Below are positions 1-7,253 of a stretch of DNA of 64,000 nt, one piece after another. Location: the NCBI RefSeq assembly GCF_052055585.1, contig NZ_CP170485.1, positions 1,612,001 to 1,676,000 on the forward strand, in the 5' to 3' direction. The first letter of the stretch is position 1; the number at the start of each line of letters is the position of its first letter. The notes below the pieces were generated by a model that saw only the letters and a program-made list of their open reading frames with translations, was not told the DNA's origin and made no database searches. A program made the translations under genes and the position numbers. This stretch comes from Oceanicaulis sp052055585. GTDB taxonomy: Bacteria > Pseudomonadota > Alphaproteobacteria > Caulobacterales > Maricaulaceae.

Positions 1-1835
1 TGCGCAACAAGATCATAGCGCAGGAATTCGTCGAATTCCGCCTGCAGCCAGCCCAGAGCGAAGTTGGCGGTCAGGTTGTCAGACAGGAACAGCGAGCCCT
101 CGATCTCCGCGCCGTAGATGGTGGATTGACCCACATTGTCCACGAAGCTGGCGATGCCGGTGGCGGTCGGAACCTGGGTGGTCACCTGCTGGTCCTGATA
201 GTCAGACCAGAAGAAGGCGGAGCTGAAGTTCAGGATGCCGCCGATGTTCTCACCCTTCAGGCCGATCTCGAAGCTGTCCACAGTTTCCGGCTCATAGCCG
301 TTCACGGTGTCGGGCGTCAGGATGGCGTCGCCGCGCATGTCGAACCCGCCAGACTTGAAGCCCTGGCTGTAGGACGCATAGCCGGTCAGCTGGTCGTTCA
401 GGTCATAGGAGACCGAAATGCGCGGGGTGAACTGATCAAAGCTGCGCTCGCTGGTGTAGTCGGTGCGCAGCAGGATAGGGGTCGCCGCAGGACCGCCGGT
501 CAGCGGGGTGCGGCCCGCGCCGAGATAGTTGGCGCGGAACACGTCGCCGGTCTTCTCGTCTTCGGTGTAGCGCGCGCCCACGGAAACCCGCAGACGGTCC
601 GTCACATCATAGCTGAAATCACCGAACAGCGCGTAGCTCTCGGTATCGACGACACCGCCGGTGCCGATGGTAATGCCCAGAAGGCCGGCCACGGTGTCGA
701 ACGCGCCTTCAGCGGAAGCGTCCAGATAGTAGACGCCGACCACGCCCTGCAGACGTTCGCCTTCATAGGCGAGCTGGAATTCCTGCGTGAACTGGTCGTC
801 CGCGTAATAAGCCGGGATGTCCAGAACCGGAGACGGCGTGTTGTCAAAGTCGATGATGGTGTCGGTGTCACCCTCACGGTAGGCCGTGATGGACTTGAAG
901 GTCAGCGTGTCGCTGAAATTCCATTCCGCCGTCAGCGACAGGCCTTCGGTGGACACGCTGTTTTCACCGGTCAGGCCGGCATTGGTGTCATAGATGTCGT
1001 TCAGCGGCGCAGAGCCCGGCAGTGCGCCCGCCAGAATGCGGGAGCCGTGACGCGGGTTGGACTCGTCTTCGACGCGGTCATAGGCCAGACGGAAGAACAG
1101 GTCATCGCTCGGCGCCCATTCCGCGCTCAGGCGGTAGGCGGTCACGTCCTTGTTGTAGTGATCCTGACCCGTGGTCAGGTTCTCGCCGTAACCATCGCGG
1201 GTATAGCGCGCATAGGCGCCGCCGACCGCAAACGTGTCAGAGAGCGGAGTGGACGCGGACACCATGTAGTCGAGCTGGTTATAGGAACCGCCGGAGACGC
1301 GCGCCATCAGGGTCGGGTCGCCGTCCATGCGGGCGGTGACGTACTTGATTGCGCCGCCAATGGTGTTGCGGCCGTAAAGCGTACCTTGCGGGCCACGCAG
1401 AACCTCGATGCGCTCGATGTCGAAAATGTCCAGCACGGCGCCTTGGGGGCGAGCGACATAGACGTCATCGACGTATAGACCAACGCCCGGCTCGAAGCCC
1501 CAGAGCGGATCTTGCTGACCAACGCCGCGAATGAAGCTGATCAGGGTGGAGTTGGAGCCGCGGGCGACCTGAACAGTGGCGTTCGGGGTCAGCGCCTGAA
1601 GCGCGGTGATGTCCGGAGCGCCGATCTGGTCAAGCTGCTCGGAAGACAGGGCCGACACGGCGACCGGAACGTCCTTGAGGCTTTCTTCACGGCGACGCGC
1701 GGTGACGGTGACGACGTCGCGGACCTGCTCGGCGGAAGCGCTGGCTTCCTGTGCAACGGCCGTGGCGGCGAACGGCAGGGCGGACGCAGAGACGAGCAGT
1801 GCGGCCGCACCCAGAATGGTGCGTTTCATAGTCAT
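1..1835 (-). CDS. TonB-dependent receptor (3' end beyond the window)
   Basis: Outer-membrane beta-barrel transporter that takes up a scarce substrate using TonB energy; substrate unknown. The reading frame runs from ATG at 1835 to the left edge, giving about 611 residues, so the C-terminal barrel strands are missing. Residues 1 to about 28 form a signal peptide ending near AVAQ. A TonB-box-like stretch (DVVTVTARRREE) follows, then the plug domain with the usual ending, ERIEVLRGPQGTLYGRNTIG. The ATG at 1835 is preferred over 1829 because GGGAGGG lies about 8 bases upstream. It is divergent from a TetR regulator and two hydrolases, which suggests joint control and uptake of a hydrolysable compound (inference). 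Family assignment is firm; specificity is not. Confidence 0.93.
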   Translation of the reverse strand, partial: MTMKRTILGAAALLVSASALPFAATAVAQEASASAEQVRDVVTVTARRREESLKDVPVAVSALSSEQLDQIGAPDITALQALTPNATVQVARGSNSTLISFIRGVGQQDPLWGFEPGVGLYVDDVYVARPQGAVLDIFDIERIEVLRGPQGTLYGRNTIGGAIKYVTARMDGDPTLMARVSGGSYNQLDYMVSASTPLSDTFAVGGAYARYTRDGYGENLTTGQDHYNKDVTAYRLSAEWAPSDDLFFRLAYDRVEDESNPRHGSRILAGALPGSAPLNDIYDTNAGLTGENSVSTEGLSLTAEWNFSDTLTFKSITAYREGDTDTIIDFDNTPSPVLDIPAYYADDQFTQEFQLAYEGERLQGVVGVYYLDASAEGAFDTVAGLLGITIGTGGVVDTESYALFGDFSYDVTDRLRVSVGARYTEDEKTGDVFRANYLGAGRTPLTGGPAATPILLRTDYTSERSFDQFTPRISVSYDLNDQLTGYASYSQGFKSGGFDMRGDAILTPDTVNGYEPETVDSFEIGLKGENIGGILNFSSAFFWSDYQDQQVTTQVPTATGIASFVDNVGQSTIYGAEIEGSLFLSDNLTANFALGWLQAEFDEFLRYDLVA

Positions 1836-1889
1836 GGGGTAATCCCTCCCTGTGGAACGGAAGCTTCTATGAGCTTTTGCATGAGGTAA

Positions 1890-1903
1890 ATTCAACGTTG
1901 AAT
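1890..1903. promoter_or_regulatory. 14-bp perfect palindrome, candidate TetR operator
   Basis: The sequence ATTCAACGTTGAAT is its own reverse complement. It lies in the divergent spacer, 55 bases from the receptor start and about 127 from the tetR start. TetR-family proteins usually bind short palindromes of this kind next to their own gene. Assignment to this TetR is inferred from position only. Confidence 0.5.
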
Positions 1904-2030
1904 GAAAAGTCAATAGCGCTTAGGACTTCCGTCACAAACAATAAGGCTGCTGAGACCTCTGAGACACAGGCTATGGCTGGCCAATTGAAGGCTTTGGGCT
2001 CTAAAAGGGGCTCAAGGGAGGACTTGAAAT

Positions 2031-2720
2031 ATGACCGACGCCGGAGGAACGCGCCGGGGCGAGCGCACGCGCACACGCCTGCTCGACGCTGCAGAAAGCC
2101 TGTTTGCTGAAAAGGGCTTTCATGGCGTCACCGTACGCGCCATCGCCCGCCAGGCAGACAGCGACCCCGCACTCGTCGCCTATTACTTTGGCGGCAAGCG
2201 CGAGCTGTTTGATGCTGTGCTGCTGCGTCGTGCGGAAGAGCTCAACGAGATTCGCCTGGGCGAACTTGAAGCCTGCGAGGCGAACGCCGGCCCCGATGGT
2301 CCGACGCTGGAAGCTATCATCCACGCCTTCACCCACCCCCTTCTTGATCGCAGCGCCAATGGCGGCCCGGGTTGGAAAAGCTATTTCGCCCTCGTGGGCC
2401 AAGTGACCAACTCCCCCGAATGGGGCGTGGCGATCATGTCCAAATACTTCGACCCGATCGTGCGCCGCTTTCTGGACGCCGTCCGACGCGCCCTGCCCGA
2501 CGCCCCCGAGGAAGAACTGTTCTGGAGCTATCATTTCCTGTCTGGCGCGCTGGTTCTGACCTTCGCCGACACGGGACGGATTGATGCGCTCTCAGGCGGT
2601 TTATGCAAATCCAGCGATCTGGAGGCGGTCACCGAACGCATGCCCGAATTTCTGGCCGCCGGCTTCAAGCGCATGGCGCAGCGCCAGTCCAGCCAAACCC
2701 AAGCCACCGAGACTGTCTGA
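2031..2720 (+). CDS. TetR/AcrR family transcriptional regulator
   Basis: DNA-binding regulator of 229 residues. The N-terminal TetR domain is clear: a helix ending LFAEKGFHGVTVRAIAR, then the recognition helix around residues 41-52 (DPALVAYYFGGKRELF). The C-terminal part is an all-helical ligand and dimer domain whose ligand cannot be read. The ATG at 2031 has a strong GGGAGGAC ribosome site 7-8 bases upstream. Its stop overlaps the start of the next hydrolase (TGATG), so the two are translated together. It probably controls the divergent receptor and its own operon through the palindrome at 1890-1903. Confidence 0.92.
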   Translation: MTDAGGTRRGERTRTRLLDAAESLFAEKGFHGVTVRAIARQADSDPALVAYYFGGKRELFDAVLLRRAEELNEIRLGELEACEANAGPDGPTLEAIIHAFTHPLLDRSANGGPGWKSYFALVGQVTNSPEWGVAIMSKYFDPIVRRFLDAVRRALPDAPEEELFWSYHFLSGALVLTFADTGRIDALSGGLCKSSDLEAVTERMPEFLAAGFKRMAQRQSSQTQATETV

Positions 2721-3586
2721 TGACCCCGTTTTCCGAGCATCACTACACGGCCCCCGACGGTATTCGCACCTATTACCGGCGGTATCCGGCGCAGGGTGAT
2801 AGCGGCAAGACGCCGGTGATCTGCCTTCACGGGCTGACCCGGAACAGCCGCGACTTCGAAGACCTTGCGCCGATCATCGCCGAGATGGGCCGCACGGTTG
2901 TCGCCGTGGATGTGCGCGGTCGCGGGCGTTCGGACTATGACGCCCACCCCGAGAACTACACCCCCGCCACTTATGTCCAGGATGTCATCGGCATTCTCGA
3001 TGATCTGGGCTGGTCGAAAGTGATTTCCATCGGCACCTCCATGGGCGGGCTGATGACAATGATTCTTTCGACACTACGCCCCGGCCTTCTGAGCGGCGTG
3101 GTGATGAATGATATCGGCCCCGAGCTCGACCCCACCGGCCTCAAGCGTATTCAGGGCTATGTGGGCGGCGCCGGCCGCTTTGCGAACTGGGAAGACGCCG
3201 GCGAAGCCCTGCGCGCGATCAATGGCGTCGCCTTTCCCAAGGAGACCGGTCAGGACTTCTGGATCGCTTTCGCCAAGCGCACCTGCCGCGCTATCGATAC
3301 CGGCGAGATCGTGCTCGATTACGACGCCAACATATCCAAACCCGTGCAGAGCGGGGATGTCGCCCCGCCCGATCTCTGGCCCTTCTTTGAAAGTCTCAAA
3401 GGCACGCCGCTTCTGCTGGTGCGCGGCGCGATCAGCGATCTTCTGGCCATGACGTGCGTTGAGGACATGGCGCGCCGTCATGGCGGGATGGAGCTTGCGC
3501 AAGTGCCCGATGTCGGGCACGCCCCTCTTCTGACCGAACCTGAAGCCCTTGGCCCCATCAGGGCCTTCCTGAACCGTCTCGACTAA
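2720..3586 (+). CDS. alpha/beta hydrolase
   Basis: Soluble alpha/beta-fold hydrolase of 288 residues, substrate unknown. The start is the ATG at 2720, which shares bases with the tetR stop; a longer in-frame version from 2603 would lie inside tetR and is rejected. Visible features are the oxyanion HG in CLHGLTRNSRDF (residues 35-46), the nucleophile elbow GTSMGG with Ser about 107, and the catalytic His in VGHAPLL about residue 267. No signal peptide is seen, so it is cytoplasmic. It sits between tetR and a second, membrane-anchored hydrolase, so it probably acts on a compound imported by the divergent receptor (inference). Confidence 0.9.
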   Translation: MTPFSEHHYTAPDGIRTYYRRYPAQGDSGKTPVICLHGLTRNSRDFEDLAPIIAEMGRTVVAVDVRGRGRSDYDAHPENYTPATYVQDVIGILDDLGWSKVISIGTSMGGLMTMILSTLRPGLLSGVVMNDIGPELDPTGLKRIQGYVGGAGRFANWEDAGEALRAINGVAFPKETGQDFWIAFAKRTCRAIDTGEIVLDYDANISKPVQSGDVAPPDLWPFFESLKGTPLLLVRGAISDLLAMTCVEDMARRHGGMELAQVPDVGHAPLLTEPEALGPIRAFLNRLD

Positions 3587-3608
3587 CCCCCTGAAAGGGA
3601 TGACGACC

Positions 3609-4529
3609 ATGTTGCTGCGAATTCTGGGCGGGGTAATCCTGCTGGCGGTTCTGGTAATCGCCTATTTCGCCTGGACCCTGCGTCCGCTGGATTCCGGGGC
3701 GGTCCAGTCTGAATGGATGACCGATGCGGACCGCTTCGTCACCGTTGAGGGCGAGGACTGGCGAGTCCGAGAATCAGGCTCTGCTGACGCCCCCGCCCTC
3801 GTTCTCATCCACGGCTATAGCCATTCCCTGGAAGCCTGGGACGCCATGGCGGCCGAGCTTGAGGACAGCTATCGCATCATCCGGTTTGACCTGCCCGGGC
3901 ATGGCTTGACCGGCCCGCGCGCGGATCACGCCTATTCGGTGCCAGAAACCGTCGAACAGGTGAGCGCGCTGCTGGACGAAATCGCGCCCGGCAGCTTTGC
4001 CATTGGCGGCAACTCACTAGGCGGCCTGATCGCCTGGCGCTATGCCGCCCAACACCCCGAGCGTGTGAACCATCTGATCCTGATGGATCCGGGCGGCTAT
4101 CCGAATCTGGGCGTGGGGGACGAACCCGCCCCCCTGCCTGACGCCATGCGCGCCTACCTGACCCTGGTCCCGGAAGCCGGCGTCGCTTACGCCACATCCA
4201 CGCTGTACGCCGACCCGACAAAGGTTACGCCTGAGCAGCTCGCGCGTATTCGCGCCATGATGCGGGTCGACGGCAATGGCCAGGCGTTGATCGAACGGAT
4301 CGAGCAATTCACCCTGCCCGACCCCAATCCCGATCTGGCCCGTATTTCCGCGCCAACCCTGATCATCTGGGGGGATAGCGACGCGATGATCCCGGCGACC
4401 CACGGACCGCGCTTTGACGCCGCCATCCCCGATTCCCGTCTCGTGTTGATGCAGAACACCGGCCATGTGCCGATGGAGGAATGGCCTGCCGAAACGGCTG
4501 GCCTTGTTGAAGGCTTCCTGGCCGAATAG
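3609..4529 (+). CDS. membrane-anchored alpha/beta hydrolase
   Basis: Alpha/beta hydrolase of 306 residues with one N-terminal membrane helix (about residues 4-24). Catalytic features are LIHGYSHS, the nucleophile motif GGNSLGG (Ser about 136), Asp in WGDSDAMIP and His in NTGHVPMEEW about 286. I chose ATG 3609 because GAAAGGG at 3593-3599 gives a normal 9-base spacing; with the alternative ATG at 3600 the ribosome site would touch the start codon. It follows the soluble hydrolase by about 20 bases and is the last gene of the tetR operon, closed by a strong terminator. Lipid or ester substrates are possible, but nothing in the sequence decides this. Confidence 0.88.
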   Translation: MLLRILGGVILLAVLVIAYFAWTLRPLDSGAVQSEWMTDADRFVTVEGEDWRVRESGSADAPALVLIHGYSHSLEAWDAMAAELEDSYRIIRFDLPGHGLTGPRADHAYSVPETVEQVSALLDEIAPGSFAIGGNSLGGLIAWRYAAQHPERVNHLILMDPGGYPNLGVGDEPAPLPDAMRAYLTLVPEAGVAYATSTLYADPTKVTPEQLARIRAMMRVDGNGQALIERIEQFTLPDPNPDLARISAPTLIIWGDSDAMIPATHGPRFDAAIPDSRLVLMQNTGHVPMEEWPAETAGLVEGFLAE

Positions 4530-4551
4530 CCGGCGACTGAAACTTGAAAAG

Positions 4552-4583
4552 AAAAGGGCGCGCAATGCCTTGCGCGCCCTTTT
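4552..4583. terminator. bidirectional intrinsic terminator
   Basis: A perfect 14-bp stem (AAAAGGGCGCGCAA and its complement) with the loop TGCC ends in a T run on both strands. It separates the plus-strand hydrolase from the convergent rhodanese gene. Confidence 0.9.
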
Positions 4584-4603
4584 TGTTTCGCGAACAGCCC
4601 GGA

Positions 4604-4954
4604 TCAGGCTTGCAGAACCATCTGGCCAGTCGAGGGCTCGATGCGATAATAGCCCAGCCCCGCCGCTTTCCATGCGCCAATGCCGCCCGCCAGATGCGCG
4701 GTGACATCTGCGCCAGCGGCTGCACATGCTTGCAGAGCCTTGCCCGAGCGCCCGCCCGCTGCGCAGTGCAGCACCACCTTGCGGCCCTGTCCCGTGGGAA
4801 GTGCAGCCGGGTCGAACGTGGACAGCGGCAAGAGCAGAGCCCCGGGGATGCGCTCGTTCTCGTACTCACCCGGCTCACGCACATCCACAAGGATGATCTC
4901 GCCGGCTTTCAGCGCGGCGTCGACCTGTTGGGGGGACCAGTTTTCCATCTTCAT
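4604..4954 (-). CDS. rhodanese-like sulfurtransferase
   Basis: Single-domain rhodanese of 116 residues. The active-site loop HCAAGGRSGKA carries the catalytic Cys at residue 64; a CH2A-like DVREPGEYENERIPGA and the C-terminal HLAGGIGAWKAAG are typical of the family. Such proteins move sulfane sulfur through a cysteine persulfide. Start ATG 4954 has only a weak AGAGAGA upstream; an alternative ATG lies at 4948. It is downstream of the Mrp/ApbC gene on the same strand with a gap of 105 bases. A joint role in sulfur or Fe-S metabolism is possible but not shown. Confidence 0.9.
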   Translation of the reverse strand: MKMENWSPQQVDAALKAGEIILVDVREPGEYENERIPGALLLPLSTFDPAALPTGQGRKVVLHCAAGGRSGKALQACAAAGADVTAHLAGGIGAWKAAGLGYYRIEPSTGQMVLQA

Positions 4955-5059
4955 TCTCTCTGAGTGGCGCCGGGCATTGAGGATCGCCCGCTATCAATTA
5001 TCAATTTTGACAAGTTTAAGCGCGCAGCTCAAGTGCGTCCCGCTGTCACTGTGGCGTGA

Positions 5060-6139
5060 TCAGTCCTCGAAGACGATTTCAGGCGACGCACGATGTGCGC
5101 CCTCCAGCGCATGCAGCATGCCTGCGGCGGCTCGCTGGAACGCCTTGGCGACAGGACCGTCACCGGACGCCACAAGCCGGCCTTCATCGCTGGCCTGACG
5201 CAATTCGGGATGAAGCGGAATCTCGCCCAGGAACGGCACGCCCAGAAGCTCGGCTTCTGCGCGGGCCCCGCCGCGTCCGAAGATCTCGGTTCCCTCGCCG
5301 CAGGACGGGCACAGGAAGAAGCTCATATTCTCCACGATCCCGAGAATAGGGATGGCGGTGCGGTCAAACAGCGACACCGCCTTGCGCGCATCATCTAGCG
5401 CCAGGGTCTGAGGCGTCGAGACGATCACGACGCCAGAGATGGGGGCGCCCTGTGCAATCGCGAGCTGGGCGTCGCCCGTGCCTGGCGGCATGTCGATGAT
5501 CAGCACATCCAGATCACCCCAGTTCACCTCGTTGAGGAACTGACGGATCGCGCCGGTCACCATCGGACCCCGCCAGACCACCGGGTCCCGCTCGCCCACC
5601 AGAAAACCCATGGAGACGAGTTTGACGCCATGGGCTTGCAACGGCTCGATGCCGTGCTCGGACTTTTGAAGGCCGGAGACATCATTGAGCCCGAAAATCC
5701 GCGGCGCAGACGGGCCATAAACATCCGCATCCATCAGACCGACGGACAAGCCCATCTTCACACAGGCCGCCGCCAGATTGGCCGCAGTGGTGGATTTACC
5801 CACCCCGCCCTTGCCGGACGCCACCGCGATGATCGCCTTGGCGGGCGGCTTGCTGCGGGCCTCGCCCTCACCCGTGGACGGTTTGGCGTTTTTGGCCTTG
5901 GTGTTCAAAGCCGCCTCGATGATCACCCGGGCGCGCTCGATATCAGGATGCGCCGTCAGAGCCGCCTGGATCGCCTCACGCAGGGCGGCCGTGTCCTCGC
6001 CCGCTGCGCCGGGCTTGAGCACAAGCGTTGCGACACCGTCGCGCAAATCCGCGCCGTCAATGCGGCCAGAGCGATTCAGGGGCGCGCCGCTGGCTGGATC
6101 AGCCACCGAAGCGAGAGCGTTGAGCACGATATCGTTCAT
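5060..6139 (-). CDS. apbC: Mrp/ApbC family Fe-S cluster carrier ATPase
   Basis: P-loop ATPase of 359 residues that carries and transfers iron-sulfur clusters to apoproteins in the cytoplasm. The N-terminal MIP18-like (FeS assembly) domain covers about residues 1-85. The ATPase domain starts with the deviant Walker A VASGKGGVGKST (about 107-118), has MDADVYGPS and DMPPGTGD, and ends with the cluster-binding pair CPSC (Cys 277 and 280). The open frame extends upstream to 6253, but homologues begin at MNDIVLNAL, so ATG 6139 is chosen; no clear ribosome site is visible. A tRNA-Ser gene is divergent just upstream. Confidence 0.93.
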   Translation of the reverse strand: MNDIVLNALASVADPASGAPLNRSGRIDGADLRDGVATLVLKPGAAGEDTAALREAIQAALTAHPDIERARVIIEAALNTKAKNAKPSTGEGEARSKPPAKAIIAVASGKGGVGKSTTAANLAAACVKMGLSVGLMDADVYGPSAPRIFGLNDVSGLQKSEHGIEPLQAHGVKLVSMGFLVGERDPVVWRGPMVTGAIRQFLNEVNWGDLDVLIIDMPPGTGDAQLAIAQGAPISGVVIVSTPQTLALDDARKAVSLFDRTAIPILGIVENMSFFLCPSCGEGTEIFGRGGARAEAELLGVPFLGEIPLHPELRQASDEGRLVASGDGPVAKAFQRAAAGMLHALEGAHRASPEIVFED

Positions 6140-6236
6140 GTCGCTGAGATAGGCGAGCCTCGCCCCGAACGCAAAGCGATCCGCACTTATTCCCATCCGT
6201 TTGCAGCACAAACTGCAGCTCAAAAGCGCGAGCGAC

Positions 6237-6266
6237 TTGATCGGCAGGTGCAAGCACGGCTAAACC
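6237..6266 (+). promoter_or_regulatory. possible promoter of tRNA-Ser
   Basis: TTGATC, an 18-base spacer and TAAACC precede the tRNA. The predicted start of transcription falls almost at the tRNA 5' end, which is closer than usual, so this is tentative. Confidence 0.25.
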
Positions 6267-6273
6267 CGTCGGT

Positions 6274-6364
6274 GGAGACGTGGCCGAGTGGTCGAAGGCG
6301 CTCCCCTGCTAAGGGAGTATACCTCAAAAGGGTATCGTGGGTTCGAATCCCATCGTCTCCGCCA
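6274..6364 (+). tRNA. tRNA-Ser (anticodon GCU)
   Basis: A complete class II tRNA: acceptor arms GGAGACG and CGTCTCC, D-loop region TGGCCGAGTGGTCGAAGGC, anticodon stem CTCCC/GGGAG around the loop CTGCTAA (anticodon GCT, reading AGC and AGU), a long variable arm, and a T-loop GTTCGAATC. The discriminator G at 6361 is followed by an encoded CCA. The long variable arm is typical of serine tRNAs. Confidence 0.97.
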
Positions 6365-6525
6365 GACCTTCTGGCTCAGACCTTCACGCATCAGACGTGG
6401 GTCAACGCATATCTTCCAGACTTTTTAGGCATTTTAGCGGTCCGGCCTGAATTCCGCCCGGATTTCAGGTAAGGTGTGACCGCGCCCGTCGCTCCCGTCC
6501 ATTCCTGACCTGAAGGCCTGACACC

Positions 6526-7167
6526 TTGCCAGACTTTCTATCTGCGCCCTCGCTTTTGCGCGACTTCATCACCCTGTTCGTGGTGATCGACCCCATCGGA
6601 ACCCTGCCGGTGTTCTATTACGCCACGCAGTCCGTGCCTGAACGTCTGCATACACGCATCGCGTTGCGCGCCGTTCTGGTGGCCACGGTAGTGCTGTTCG
6701 GCTTTCTGTTGCTGGGACAAGTGCTTCTGGAAACGCTGGGCTTACGGCTGGGCGCGTTTCAGGTTGCAGGCGGCATTGTCCTGATGCTGTTCGCCCTGAC
6801 CATGATCTTCGGCTCACCCAAATCCAGCCAGGAGATCGCCGAAGCGGAATCCGATCATATGAGCGGCGCGGTCTTCCCGCTCGCCATGCCTTCGATTGCT
6901 TCGCCCGGCGCAATGCTGGCCATAGTCGTGCTCACCGACAATCACAGCAACTCCATCGCCGAGCAGTCCGTGACGGGCGCCATGCTCTTGCTGGTCATGC
7001 TGATCACGCTGGGCCTTCTCTTGCTCGCCCCGCACCTCAAGCGGGTCATCGGCGCGACCGGGGCGAATGTGATCAGCCGCATCATGGGCATCATCCTCGC
7101 CACCATCGCCGTGGACGCCATGGTGGGCGGACTTGAAATGATGGGCGTGCTGGCGCTCGACGGTTAG
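6526..7167 (+). CDS. MarC family integral membrane protein
   Basis: Membrane protein of 213 residues with about six hydrophobic helices. The N-terminus (LRDFITLFVVIDPIGTLPVF) is the signature of the MarC/NAAT family, and a second copy of the motif occurs near the middle (FPLAMPSIASPGAMLAIVVL). Function in this family is uncertain: the old link to multiple antibiotic resistance was not upheld, and some archaeal members move amino acids. The start is TTG at 6526, with AAGG about 11 bases upstream, because the membrane motif begins only a few residues later and no ATG fits. It stands alone. Confidence 0.88.
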   Translation: MPDFLSAPSLLRDFITLFVVIDPIGTLPVFYYATQSVPERLHTRIALRAVLVATVVLFGFLLLGQVLLETLGLRLGAFQVAGGIVLMLFALTMIFGSPKSSQEIAEAESDHMSGAVFPLAMPSIASPGAMLAIVVLTDNHSNSIAEQSVTGAMLLLVMLITLGLLLLAPHLKRVIGATGANVISRIMGIILATIAVDAMVGGLEMMGVLALDG

Positions 7168-7194
7168 AGCGCCTCCACACCCCGCTCACCCCAG

Positions 7195-7228
7195 AAAGAA
7201 AAGAGCCGGACCGTCACCGGCCCGGCTC
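7195..7228 (-). terminator. intrinsic terminator of the DUF305 gene
   Basis: On the minus strand a 10-bp stem (GAGCCGGGCC, with one G-U pair) and six-base loop are followed by TTTTCTTT. It lies just after the stop at 7254. The stem also forms in the plus direction but lacks a good T run there. Confidence 0.75.
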
Positions 7229-7253
7229 CTTCACACTTTCCTGGAGGATCGCT

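Noticed and set aside
126..1478. 450-residue open frame antisense to the TonB-dependent receptor
   Set aside because: The receptor frame on the other strand has clear domain motifs; GC-rich codon bias opens long antisense frames.
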